Positions 44,801-56,700 of a stretch of DNA of 64,000 nt are shown here, piece after piece. Numbering within the stretch: the first letter of the stretch is position 1; every line of letters begins with the position of its first letter. Location of the stretch: the NCBI GenBank assembly GCA_007258455.2, contig VDFB02270651.1, forward strand, positions 696,678,197 to 696,742,196. Direction: 5' to 3'. Made by a program: the position numbers and the translations under genes. The notes under the pieces are model-generated. The model made no database searches. It was given only the letters and a program-made list of their open reading frames with translations, and was not told where the DNA came from. The stretch comes from Sequoia sempervirens (taxonomy: Eukaryota; Streptophyta; Pinopsida; Cupressales; Cupressaceae).

Positions 44801-45657
44801 CTATGCATAGAACTTCTTTAGATGTAGACTATTGATTGGTGAGGACAACAGTTCCCCTTCAGGAGTAGAGAGTTGGTATGATCCTGATCCAAAAGCTTCT
44901 ATAACAACATAAAGTCCTAACCAATTAGGTTCAAATTTTCCTAGTTTGTCTCTTTCTGCTTGATTCTTTGGGTTCTCCATTAAAAATAGGTCACCAATGT
45001 CAAAGTTTTTGTTCAAGACCTTCCTGTTATAGCTACGATGAAGGTGATTCTGATATGCTTGGAGATGGTCTAGTGCCCTCTATCTTCGCTCATCCAGGAA
45101 TTCTAGCTCATGGAGTCTTGATACTTGGTACTCTTCATCATCAATGTGGCCCTTGACCTCAATAGGCAGAATAGCTTTAGAACCAAATACAAGTAAATAT
45201 GGGGTAGCACCAATGGGAGTACAGATACTTGTACGATAAGCCCATAAGGCGGGGTTAAGCTGTAAATGCCAGTCATGACCAACATCATTGACAGTCTTCT
45301 TGAGGATTCAATGATGGTCTTGTTAGATGTCTCTACTTGGCCGTTACCTTGTGGGTAGTATGGAGTGGAGAAGTGATGTTGGATATGGAATTCATCACAC
45401 AAGTGGCAGACTTCTTGATTCTTAAATGGGCGGCCATTATCTGTGATGATGGACTGAGGGACACCATACCGACAAATGATATAATTCAAGATAAATTTAG
45501 AAATCTGTGTGCTGGTAATGTATGTCATAGGAATGGCTTCAATCCACTTCGTAAAATACTCAGTGGTAGTGATAATAAAATTGTGTCCATTAGATGATGT
45601 GGGGTGGATCTTACCTATGAGGTCGAGTCCCCATTGGGAAAAGGGCCATGGTGACAT
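44801..45657 (-). pseudogene. Ty3/gypsy integrase core and C-terminal domain
   Basis: The core starts SPWPFSQWGLDLIGKI and carries Asp in GLDLIG, Asp in TDNGRPF and Glu in NGQVETSNK, so the DDE triad is intact. The frame breaks after about residue 130 of this ORF, near 45280. The terminal segment (44801-45016) has GDLFLMENPKN, GKFEPNWLGLYVV and ends LHLKKFYA at the stop, which is the usual gypsy integrase C-terminus. Confidence 0.93.
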
Positions 45658-45672
45658 AATAGGATGGAGCTC

Positions 45673-46056
45673 CTATGCTGGGGCATGTATCAAGTCTCCA
45701 TGAACTTGGCATTGGCGACATTTCATTACAAAGACATATGAGTCTTTTTCCATAGTAGGCCAGTAATAACCCAGTCTCATAATATTTTTGGCTAAAGTAG
45801 GACCGCTAGAATGGGAACCACATATACCCTCATGCACCCCATGCAAGGTTGCTTGTGCTTCAATAGAATCAAGACATCTCAGTAGGGTATTATCTAAGGC
45901 ACATCTATATAGAGCATCTCCGACGATGGTGTATTTGGCTAACTTGTGAAGGAATGTCCTACGTTGGTTATTTGATAGGCCAGTGGGTATGACTTCGTCA
46001 TGAAGGTAATCATAGATTTCTTTGTACCATGGGGGATATCTTTTAGATTGGTGCAA
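45673..46056 (-). pseudogene. Integrase zinc-binding (H2C2) domain
   Basis: The segment carries the HHCC finger as VHEGICGSHSSG and later MKCRQCQVHGD, with LGYYWPTM between. These are the classical landmarks of the gypsy H2C2 domain. It begins in sequence overlapping the last codons of the protease ORF, showing that the intervening RT region has been lost. Confidence 0.92.
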
Positions 46057-46060
46057 TATT
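46045..46060 (-). other. Deletion junction: protease fused to integrase, RT-RNase H absent
   Basis: Minus-strand protease coding sequence (ending near NPFQYCTN) runs directly into HQSKRYPPWYKEIYDYL of the integrase N-terminus, in another frame. In gypsy elements roughly 400-500 codons of RT and RNase H lie between these points. Confidence 0.85.
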
Positions 46061-46475
46061 GAAATGGATTAGGGTCACCATCTATAGTTATTTCTGTGCC
46101 ATTGTAAGGGAATTTAAGACACTGATGATATGTGGAAGGGACCACCTTCATGGCACGAATCCATGGTCTACCAAGCAGAAGGTTATAAGGGAGGGTGAGA
46201 TCCAAGACCTGGAACTTTGTCTCCATCACCGTAGGACCAATTCTGATAGGAAGTGTTACCACCCCCTTTGATTTTCATTCCTCATCATCATAAGATTTTA
46301 TGACAATACTTTTGATCGTGTCAATGCATGCTTCTGAGATACCTAATGCCTTAATTAGTTTTAAAGTGCATAGATTTAACCCTGCTCCTCCATCTACCAA
46401 AACTCATCTAACTTTGGTGTCATCAACAAGGACGTCTAGATGTAAAGGGTCATTGTGGTTCATCTTTTCAGTTGC
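46060..46475 (-). pseudogene. Retropepsin-type protease
   Basis: The active-site motif reads VLVDGGAGLNLC near 46388-46398; plant gypsy proteases of this group often have D-G-G or D-S-G here. The downstream flap/C-terminal part reads VTLPIRIGP and LPYNLLLGRPWIRAM, strongly typical. A stop lies just before VLVDGG and another between the two halves (around 46268). Confidence 0.88.
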
Positions 46476-46532
46476 ATAGTCTTGTTCAGAAAATGTGGCA
46501 TGGTGATTATTGGTCAAGTAGCCCACCATTTC

Positions 46533-49133
46533 CTAGAAATGATTGACATCAAGGTCATTAGGGACTGTGGTGTTCTGTAAAGCCTTATCGAGGATAGATC
46601 GATGCTCAGGGGAAATACGCAATAATTCCAAGATTGAAATTTGGGCTGGGGTCTTCCCTAACTGGTCAAGTAGGTTATATTGTAGATTGGAAGGTTGGGG
46701 TGTTTGCTGCGATGGAGGGCCTTGGATAATGAACTTAGTACGACGAGTATTGACCGCACACTCAGGATTAGTATTGATAGTAATGGTATTGATATTCTCA
46801 TCAGTGGCGTGAAGGCAATGAATGATTTTGCCACTATCATAATCATGCTTGATACTCGCATTGTTGGCTGCCATATTGGTCTTAGTACTCAAACTGGGGA
46901 CAATTCCTTTCCCATGGTCATGTAGTGGGTCAGAAAAGACTTGATGATTAGTGTTTGATAATTTTTGTTTTTGTCCACTAACTTCAATAATTCTCCTTTC
47001 AACCAGATCCTGTATGATATTATTTAGTTGTCGACAGTTTTGTAGGTTATGTCCCTTAGTCCTATGATAATCACAAAAGGCATTGTCATCCCACGAAGCT
47101 GGTTTAAACTGTCCTGGATTGTATTGTCTTGGTTCCTGCAGCTGTATAAGGTTATGTTGTAACAGTTGTTTGAACACCGACTCAATGGGTTCCCCTAAGG
47201 GAGTGAACTCACATTTTTGAAATCTCCTTTGTTGTGGATGTTGAGTATTTTGGACCACATTAGGAGGTTGATTGAAAACATTAAGCATGTTGGCAAAAGT
47301 ATGAGGTCCTTGTATCATGAGGGGGGGTCCTGCTTGTAGCATTTTAGCATCAACCACCCCATCATTGGTGACATTTTTGTTGTGAGACCAAAATCTATTT
47401 CTGTCAGTGGGGGTGTTTTGTACGATCATGTTTCTATTGGATGTTGATGTCTTAAGTTCGCCCTTTTCAATGAGATCCTTCTCTATTATAACCCCGTTTT
47501 CCACTAGTTCTGAAAAAGATGTACAACAATGTACACTTAAGTTACTCCTGAGTTTTGCATGAAGGTTTTCTTGAAACATTGTAACTTTTTGTTTTTCGGG
47601 TATCTTGACAGGACACCTACTAGCTATAGTTCTCCATCTTTGGAAGAAAGCAATGAATGTTTCCCCTTCATCTTGCGTTGCGTGGCACAAGGTTGTTATA
47701 TTTATTTTGTGGTCTATGTTGAAGGAGAATTGCTCCACAAATTTCTCAACCAGTTCACCCCAAGATCTAATGCCAGAATCTAGACCCGAAAAGAATTCTA
47801 GTGCAATTCCTATAAGACTTCTTGGAAATAGCCTCATAAGATACGTGGGGTCATAAGCGACATCTATGCATACGGTAGAAAATTCCCTTATATGTTCTAT
47901 TGGATTTCGTTTGCCATTGTAGTTAGGGAGATTCGGTATGACATATCCGTGAGGGAAAGGGGTCATGTACAATGATCTATCAAAGGGGAATGGGCATATG
48001 TCCTTTGTTGAAAATGATTTCTTAGTTGACACCGACATGTTATCCATTTGTGTTTGTAAGACGTCAACTTGGGTCAAATATGTGCTAGGGGGATTATGCA
48101 GATCCGTGTATGTGTTCTAAAATCCAAAGTCTTGTGATGGGTTTCGATTGAACGTTGGAATCTGAGGTGGATTTGGATTCAGAATGTTGGTAAATGTGTT
48201 CTGGTCTGGAATCTGCATAAATTGGTGTTGACCTGGGTTCTGTGTAAACAGATTATGAGCACCACTTTTGGAAAAAGGATTCTGATTCAGAATTGATGTA
48301 AATTGGTTTTGACTTGGAATATGTGTGGATGAATTCTAACTACCAATCTGTGAAAAAGGATTTTGATTCGGAATCGATGTAAATTGGTTTTGACTAGGAA
48401 TCTGTGTGGACAGATTCTGACTACCAATCTGTGAAAAAGGATTTTGATTCATAATCGAGGTGAATGGATTCTGACTGCTAGTCTATGAGAATGGATTTTG
48501 ATTGCCATATTGGAAGGAGGGAATGCCTCCTATTTGTGTAATCCTTGGTATAGTACTAATGACTTGAGCACTAAGTATGGCCATCGACTGCGGTATGGTA
48601 CCTGTGATACTAGCAGTAGGTATGGTTGTTGATTGTGCACTTGTGACACCGACATACAGTGTAAGGGATAACATTTTAGGTCTTTTACTCCCAACAAGAG
48701 GACTGAAGGGAGTGGATGATGATGCCCCTACAGTGAAATTAAATTCTGATGTCATGCCAGACCTACCAAATGGGGAAGTATGGACTATTGTACTCTGTGT
48801 AGATGTGCCAGATGGCATAGTTGTGCTGACCTGAGGTATAGTAGTACTAGCAGTCATTGTGTTTGTTCCTTATGTAGATTGAGTTTGCAAGGTGCTAATA
48901 TCAAATCCTGCAAGTAAGGTAGCGCCTTCAGCTAGCAGTTTGGCTAAATATCATTGCCGATCGTTTGCTAGGTATTCATCTACAAAAGAGGCAAATTCAG
49001 GGTCCTGTGCGGCAGCCTCTATGTCCTCTACTGCAATATTTCCTTGAGTGTTTCTAGTGGTGAATTTGTCTAATAGAGTCTTATGAGGTCTTGAAGAAAA
49101 TGGATTGATGAAGTCGTTTGGGTTTGACATGTT
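46533..49133 (-). pseudogene. Ty3/gypsy Gag, with Asn/Gln-rich N-terminal repeats
   Basis: Three open segments (48951-49163, 48483-48857, 46533-48077) are in one frame and separated by stops only. The first Met is probably MSNPNDFINPF at 49133. The N-terminal third is Ser/Thr- and then Asn/Gln-rich, with a 27-codon tandem repeat (about 48180-48500). The 46533-48077 part holds the Retrotrans_gag core (HIREFSTVC, SWGELVEKFVEQF, FFQRWRTIASRCP) and a finger CDYHRTKGHNLQNC near 47075. Gag and protease appear to be in the same polyprotein. Confidence 0.92.
48180..48500 (-). repeat. 81-bp (27-codon) tandem repeat in gag
   Basis: GATGTAAATTGGTTTTGACT recurs at 48295 and 48376 (81 bp). The peptide unit is NQNPFSQIGSQNLSTQIPSQ plus NQFTSIP, with two clear and two degenerate copies. 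Confidence 0.85.
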
Positions 49134-49163
49134 TTCTCTCTCTTCTCTTAGACCTAGTTTCAA

Positions 49164-49787
49164 CCATGTAAGACAAGCTCAATATGCGGGAAATGCAATA
49201 CTATATCTATGAACAATATGACTCTAGTCTATGTTTTTGGGATTTTCGTATGAAAAATAAGGAATGTTCTAGGATGACACTAGTCTAAACTCTAAATATG
49301 CAAAGCATAATCAAGGTTCTAAAATAATCAATTCTATAAACCCAGGACGAAGGGACCAACTACCTAAAGTATAACCAAGGTGTCAATTTAGTTTAAGTCA
49401 AGGAACCAATGTAGGATGAGGATCAAAGAAAATTTGAGCTTCCTAACTAGACTGATGAGCTAAGAGGACTCTCTGTAGTACAAAAGGATAAACTGATAAA
49501 ACTAGGTTCAATGACAGATTTCATTGATGCTATGACTTTTCTAAAGTGTAGATGGTGGACTAATCCTAAAGTTTGTAAAATTTACCTTTCTAAAAGTTTA
49601 ATGCAAGGTAATATGTATTCTAAGATGAAGGACAACTATGGTAATGATCGAATGAACCTAAAAGATGCAAAATTGAGCAAATCATTTCAGGTTTTTGTTC
49701 AAGGATTGTTTGTGTAAAGACAACTGAAACTGGTATAATCATGTTGACTGGATAGTGACTGTGAATTCTAGTTTTCTGATAATCAGA
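49164..49787 (-). other. Retroelement leader, no gene seen
   Basis: Non-coding sequence between gag and the leader minisatellite. The plus-strand ORF at 49511-49717 has no recognisable motif. Confidence 0.5.
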
Positions 49788-50115
49788 CAAATGCGTCACG
49801 GGATTTCACAGATGCGGTTCAAGTTAACCGTTGCGGTTTTCCAGTGATCAATTGTGTTTCTCTAGTAAATTTCAATGTGTGACTCTGACAGATGCGGTTA
49901 ACCTTCTAACAGATGCGACTCTAATTGACAGATGTGACTCAAAGTTAAATAGATGCGACTCGTAATAAAAAATGCGACTCAAAATTTAACAGATGCGACT
50001 CATAATAACAGATGCAACTCAAAGTTTTAACATATGTGACTCGTACTAACAGATGCAACTCAAAGTTTAACAAATGCGACTCTAAAAATCAATTGCGACC
50101 TTTTGGTGAACAGTT
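49788..50115 (+). repeat. Minisatellite in the leader, core AACAGATGCGACTC
   Basis: About ten units at 18-27 bp spacing between 49885 and 50115, for example AACAGATGCGACTCTAATTG, AGATGCGACTCGTAATAA and AACAGATGCAACTCAAAG. Looser copies begin at 49788. A related AGATGCA(T/G) phrase recurs at 51185-51385. Confidence 0.87.
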
Positions 50116-51444
50116 GTGACTCTGTGAAATTTTCAGTGATCTAAGATTTAAAAATGACTCCATTTTTTGTGATCAAATTTTGGCAAACAAGAACAATCAT
50201 AAAACAAAGTGTTTTTAGTTTGATTTTGGACTCAAAAGAACATTTAATTTGACAAAAAACAAGCACATCCTAATAGGCCAAAAGGCCTAGGGTTTGTATA
50301 CTTGGTATACCCCACCCAAATACCCCGGATTGGTGATGAACACCTTTCCTTCTCGAGAGCAGATAGCTTAGAAATTTGGTGGCATTGGCTCCCCTCCACG
50401 GCTCATTAACGTCTTTCGAGCACACCAATTTCGAATTATTTGGGAAATGACCTCCCAAGAACTGCTATCACTACTCAAGGGGATAAATAGTGAGTATCTT
50501 CAAGCATGATACTGTACCCTCCACTATACCAAGAAACAGCCAATAGAACGATTGGTCTCTAAAACAAAAGGTGTTTAGTACAGGAATTCCGTTCGTGGGG
50601 CATGATCCATGTGGCAAGAGTCCCCTTTCGGATCCATCTCGTCAGAACCACACTCGTGATTCTTGGGGTTTCCCTAAGAACCCACTTTTATATACTGGCT
50701 ATAAGTCCCTTGGGTTCAGGGTGCTACTGGTCTGAGTCATCCTTGGGTGAGTAATTTTTCCTACTAGAACAGGCCCAAGTTCTAGAGTTAGTAACCGTTT
50801 CTCTTACACCTAGGATCGCATGAATGCACAAGGGGAGAGGATACTTTGATGTACCAAATCGTGAGGGTAATTACACAGATGTGCTTTCGCACCAAACACA
50901 ATAAACACTTGTTAATTTTAATCCAAATGAAAGATTTGCTACACTACCAAACAATCTATTTCAAAAATTAACTAGGGTCTTCGACAAGCATCCTCCAGGA
51001 AAAATTCGTTAGTAGTTTTCAATATCGTCTTCGTCAATCATCCTGCAAAAACCCGTTAACTCCCAAAACAAAAAGGCCACATGCTAAAAATCCGATATTA
51101 GTAACACAAAAATCAATTGACAATTTCAGATTTTTGAAAACAAAAATAAAGGTTACCAGTCATTTGCATCACTGTGTTACCAATCAGATGCATCGATATT
51201 CTCTTCAATTGCGTCTCGGTATTCACCAGTCAATTGCAATTCAGGATTCTTTAGATGTGTCATTATTTTTCAGATGCAGCGTTTCTTGTGTCAGATGCAG
51301 TTTAGTAAATCAATTGCATCGCTTCGTCAAACTAATGCATCTATTAATGGCAATTGCGGTGTTTTGTCAAGCTGATGCATCGTTCCATACAAAAAACTTG
51401 CAAAAATAAAAATAAAAGTCTACGGATATGCGAATATGGTGTCT
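50116..51444 (-). other. Retroelement leader, non-coding
   Basis: No gene is recognised. Loose repeats of CAATTGC and AGATGCA occur at 51180-51390 beside the primer-site-like sequence. Confidence 0.5.
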
Positions 51445-51461
51445 TCATTTCGGGTTCACCA
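51445..51461 (-). other. Primer-site-like sequence
   Basis: On the minus strand, two bases after the LTR end, the sequence reads TGGTGAACCCGAAATGA. It starts with TGG as required for pairing with a tRNA CCA end, but I cannot assign the tRNA. Confidence 0.5.
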
Positions 51462-51463
51462 AA

Positions 51464-52733
51464 TGTAACACCAAGAAAGTGCACAAGAACAGATTAGAGC
51501 AAACATGCAATATGAATCTAAATGCAAATCTAATGCTAAGCAACAAAGAATAAAGGAGAGTAATAACGTGAACAAACTGAAACAATCTCACCAAATTGCT
51601 ACGTATTTCCATGATTCATCTCGATTGCCCTTCTCCATTTTGCTGTTGTAGTAGTACAATTGCCCTCAGATTTTCAAGAGTTCGTGCAAATATAGCCTAT
51701 GATAGTGATTAGCAAAACATCAAAAATTCAAAATTAAGTGCTCTCAAAAGTCATAATATTTCGCGAGAGAGATTGGAATGAAGAATGACAGATCAATTTA
51801 TAGAAAATTGATTATTCGAACGATAGGCCAAGATCGAAAGATCAATGGATGGTTGAGATCGACAGATTAGACATGCATTCTGATAACTGTTAGTAGTGAC
51901 ATGAGTGATACGAATTAGAAATAGAATTAAAGATTAAATAAATGATTTAATCTTCAAGTTTGGTATTCAAAAATAGAAGAATTATCTTTGCATGACAAAG
52001 ATAAAGATGGATTAAATCAACTCTCTATTTGAATGCACGCACAAGGTTTAATTAATTAAATATGAATATTTAATTAATCTGCATGTACACGCAATTGAGT
52101 TAGAACTGGATGATTGAATGATTTGACGAAGAGATTACTCGAGAACGCCACTCAGACATTAAAGCAAGAGTTAATTGAGCGATTTGAAATAGATGTCGAG
52201 TCGAGTAAAAGTGAATATTTAGATAACTCACAAAATTATCTAAATATAGATGAATGCGTTAAAATAGAATTCATGAATTAAATAATTCATTTAATTCAAG
52301 ATTTGATATTTGAAGAATAATTAAATGAGTAAGATTTAATTATTTAAGTGGTAAAGGGATTTAAATGAATAATTAAATAAATAAAGAATTTATTTAATTA
52401 TAGTTGAAGTATGATAAAGAGTAAATTAAATAAGAATATATTTAATTTGATAAGAAGGATAAGGTTAATTAGTAACATAATTAAATAAAAAGCGTTTATT
52501 TAATTAATCAAATAGAATAAAGAAAGTGTGAATTAATCAAATAATTAAGATTATTTAATTAATAGAATAAATAAAAGAAGATGAATTAATTAAATAATTA
52601 AGATTATTTAATCAATAGAAGAATTAATGTTAAGGTGAATTAATTAAATAATTGACATTATTTAATCAATAGAAGAATACAAATTATGAAGAATATTGCA
52701 GTCGCAGGCCTAAACCAAATTTCAGTGTCTACA
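51464..52733 (-). repeat. 5' LTR of the minus-strand gypsy element
   Basis: On the plus strand it runs TGTAACACCAAG...GTGTCTACA (right end uncertain by about 2 bp). Its first 470 bp are closely similar to 63540-64000, identifying a family with at least two copies here. The distal half is very AT-rich and contains a 53-54-bp tandem repeat (52530, 52583, 52637; GAATTAAT(C/T)AAATAATT units). Confidence 0.85.
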
Positions 52734-52850
52734 CACGGTTTTTTTTGTTCCGTCGTGCCCTAGTTTTCTAGGGTTTTGCCATATTGACTGGTTGAACGTG
52801 TGTTTGAATTGATGAATTTTAAAATTCTGACCATTTTAAATGAAAGTCTT

Positions 52851-53610
52851 GATCCCAACCATAATCTAATTTTGAAGGTGCAATTTGAAGATATTGTTAC
52901 ATCTATCTTGCCTTCGTTTATTGTTGTTTGTTTGATTCCCGATTCCTATATCTATATCAGGATCGAGAATCAGAACTGCACTTATGTTTTTACCATCATT
53001 TTGACTAACTCTTTCACTTGATTAGATCCTGACTTCCGACATTCTATCGAGATCGGGTATTGGATCATCACCTTGAAATGTTAAAAGGTTTTTGTTTATG
53101 AACCACATCATGTCCCGATTTTGATCCCCACATTAACATTGGGATTGAAAGTTGGATCAACACTAAACCTTTGACATATCATTAAGTACCATGACTTGGT
53201 GTCACCCTAGTTCCTACTTTTGACACAATATTGGGATCAGAATTCAGAGCTGACCCATGTCCACTATGCATACTTAAGGTCTGGTCTATAACGAAGTCCT
53301 GAACTTGATTCTTGATATCTTATCAGGATTGGAGCTGGGGATTACTTACACTTGTTCATCAATATGAGTCTGGTTCCAAATCACAACTTGATCCTAACTT
53401 CTAATTGATGATTAGGATCAGAACCTAGAGAGAAACCTTCATTGACTACGTTTGCTAAGTGTCACTACTTAATGAAGGCCCGATCCCGATTGCCGAACAC
53501 ATTGCGGGATCAGACTGTGGGATGACACTAAACTTGTCCATCACTATAGGTATAGGTGCTAAGTTAGGACCCGATCCCGGCTTCCAACAAAGTTCAGTTT
53601 TATGCTTAAA
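52851..53610 (+). repeat. Degenerate tandem array, ~90-bp period, GATCCCGA...GGGATCAGA units
   Basis: Unit starts (GATCCCGACTTCC-like) at 52851, 52934, 53025, 53111, 53211, 53296, 53390, 53482 and 53573, steps 83-100 bp. Many units also contain a downstream GGGATC(A)GA or GGATCAGAA that is the inverted form of the start, giving stem potential. Sequences between are weakly conserved (CACTAAACTTGTCCATCA-like). Confidence 0.88.
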
Positions 53611-53784
53611 ATGGTCAGGTTCTTGGTTCTGTCCTAAACCCGAAACCTGAAGATGCTCAATTAACTTTTTGAATGGGAGTTTATCTTGAATGAATGGTGA
53701 TATAATATGAATGATTGTGTTAAATTTCTCTTCACATGTATTTTCTTTGCCTGATAATTGTTAGTATTGCAAAGTAATTAACAA

Positions 53785-56700
53785 ATGTATGACTTAGAGG
53801 AGGAAGTTCCTACTGAAGGAACATCAAAGGGAACAAAGGCTAAGAGGTTAAAGCCAGAACAAGTCCTAGTTACAATGAAGTATAAGTTCCAAGGGACTCT
53901 AGTACCATCTAAGTTTGGGTCTGAGGTTATGAATATCACTGATACACTTATGGGGCACATTGATTTGGACTAGTTTCACAAGGATACCTTTTCAGAGGAT
54001 GCTACCCTAAGGGAAAAGAGGATTGTAGAGTTTGGGTTAGCTCATGTAGCTAGTTCTCCTATTGTTGTGCAGTGTCTTGATTTCATCTTAACTGTTGCAC
54101 AAACATACAATCCTACTCAAAGGCAATGCATTGATTCACATGGCAATGTAATAATTGATTTAACCCTAGTAAGGATTAGACACATTTTTGATCCTTCTCC
54201 TTATCCCATTCTCAAGATTATGACTGAAGTTGATGCACTTAAACTCTAGGAAAAGTCTATAGAAGGGAACAAAATACTTATTAACAAAAGGTGGCTTAAG
54301 ACATAAAAGAAATCACTAAAAAAGATACCACCAAATCCCAAGAGGTTTGATTTCTCTGAAGACATTGGGGATATGATTACATTGTTGGAAAGAGTGTTTG
54401 GAAAGGAGAACTCTCATATCTTTGAACATTGGATGTTTCCATTCATTCAACTAATTCTAGAGGGAAAGCAATTTCTGGATTGGGGGCAGATTACATTCAT
54501 GACCAGCTACTGGAATTAACAAAAACCAATACATTCTATATGTCTTCATATGTCATATATTATGTTGTAAGGATGGAACAATTTCTTGCATTAAATACTG
54601 AAGGGTAAATGGATGATGGTCTAGATCAGAAGAAGGTTTCTAGGAATATTATGACCAACTAGAGCTTAAGAAGGCGGAGAGACATTTTGAAAGAGTCAAC
54701 GAAACATTTTTGTATGTTATTATTAATCAACTCACAAGGGACATTGGTTTCAGGTTATCACGGGATGCCATGGAATTCATCCAAGAGTGTGGATATTGGT
54801 TTATCCAATACCCTAAGTCCACTTATTTCAAGTTGTTTGGTTATTACGATCACCCTTTCAAATTTCCACAATGCTATGGTGACAGATGGGTTTTAATGGA
54901 GTTCGCTCGTCAGGTCGTGGACATAAATGTCAAGTTTTCTACACAACATAAGACTTGTTGCCATTCTTTCCCCATGTAATTAGGGTTTTATTCTTGTTCC
55001 TCTTTAATAGTAGCTAAAACAACAACATAAGAATTTTAGTCCATGAATTTCCAATAGCATACATCTAGGAAATATTTTGATCCAAAGAGAAAAATGTATG
55101 GTTTGTATGCTTCACAGTTTCCCCATAGTCGGCCACTTCTCAAAGATTTTTGGGCCAACTTGCAAGATCAGTTTGAGGTGAGGAAAAGGGGGTATGAAAG
55201 ATCAAAAATTACTTAGATGAAGGACTTTGAGGTTAGAACAAATATATCATAAGACACTACTAATGATGGGATCACTCTTGATCCCTGATATGAAATGAAT
55301 AAAGTGGCTACGAAGGATTTAGATCCCATTAATTGGAGGGAAAAAGAGGAAACAAATATCCATAAAGTATCATGGGTAGTGTTGGACAATAGTGTGAAAT
55401 GTATTGACCTCTGTTTGAAGAAACCAAGGGTTAAGGATTCAAGGAAGAGGGGTTTTAGTACTGAACTTACTTCCTCTGCTAAGACAAGACAGTACAAGAG
55501 ATTAAAGAAAGGTGTTGTAGCAACAGAGGCAGCCACGGAAGAGCCTCCCCCAATAGAAGAAGTTTCATTGAAACATGTTAATGAAGCTTTGCAAAAGGCT
55601 AAAGTTACTTATGAAGCAACTACTGCTAGAGTTATTTTGGGTCTTGGTGCCACACCTTTAGCTACTATATATATCCTGGGGAAGGATTTACTGAAGAAGG
55701 TCATTTTGTTGTCCCTCCACAAATTGAAGATACCACTCCTACTATTCCATCAACTTCAGGAACAATAACTATTGAAGAGGAGAGGCCCCCTATGATCAAT
55801 GTAACAATTTCACCTATCTCTTCAGACTTCGAGAGAACTTTGTCTCAAGAAGGAGAAAGACCAGAATGGGAAGAATACCTAGAGAAGGTTGAGGAAGAAC
55901 TTGGAGAAGAAGAAACTGGGTTTGAGCCTAGGAGCCTCTAGGGTGGGGATGAAACAAATGAAGTTTTGACCAAAGAAGAGCAGAAAGAGATAATGGAAAG
56001 TGCTCAGAGATTAGCTGCTGAATAGTTATCTCAAGAAGAAGAAGAATAGAGAAATAAAGTTGAAGAGCTAGCTTGAGAAAAGGAAGTTGTTGAGGCACAA
56101 AAGAAAGCTGAAGAAGAGGCTCTTGAACATGAATTGGAACAATAGAGGAAGGCTGAGCAAGATAAGGTAGCAGAGGAAGAACTCCATGCACAAGAGTTAG
56201 AACAATAGAGATCGAGAGATGAAGAGGAGGCTGCATGAAAGGAAGAAGAGATGAGAAAGAAAGAAGAAATTAGAGCTTATAATGAGAGAATGGAGTAGGA
56301 AAAGTTGCAGAAAGAAGAAGAGAAACAAAACACTTATTCTAAGCAGACTGTAGGGTTAATTTCTTCTACACCTCCATCATTAACACCTCCCAGTGTTCAA
56401 CACGTAACTACTCAGTCGACTACTCCCAGTTGGCTCAAGCTAAATTTAGAGAAGCAACAACAGGTTCAAGCTCAGCCAGTAACATGGGATGAAATGATAG
56501 AGGAAATAGAAAAAGGTGAAACCAAAGAAGAAATCTCGTGCTGTTCATTCTTCAAAGCTGATCGATGATGGAGACTTGATAGAAGAAATTGATACACCAA
56601 TAGCTGACAAAGATGATAGGGAATTGCAAGTTGAAGGTTATCAAATACATATTGTCAATCTAGGAAAACCAACAAGAAATCTACAGATAAATTTGATTGA

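Larger units (their letters stand above)
44801..52733 (-). mobile_element. Ty3/gypsy retrotransposon lacking RT and RNase H
   Basis: In minus orientation the order is 5' LTR (51464-52733), primer-site-like sequence, a 2.3-kb leader with minisatellite, gag, protease, then directly integrase. The reverse transcriptase and RNase H that should lie between protease and integrase are missing at a junction near 46050. Gag-type (C-x2-H-x4-H-x4-C), protease DGG and the LLLGRPW motif suggest the Athila/Tat part of plant gypsy (inference). I could not find a 3' LTR to the left of the integrase. Confidence 0.88.

Noticed and set aside
45103..45597. Plus-strand ORFs opposite the integrase
   Set aside because: Shadows of the integrase core, whose DDE motifs are on the minus strand.
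55928..56236. Minus-strand 102-codon Leu-rich ORF
   Set aside because: Antisense shadow of the Glu/Lys coiled-coil part of ORF copy 2.
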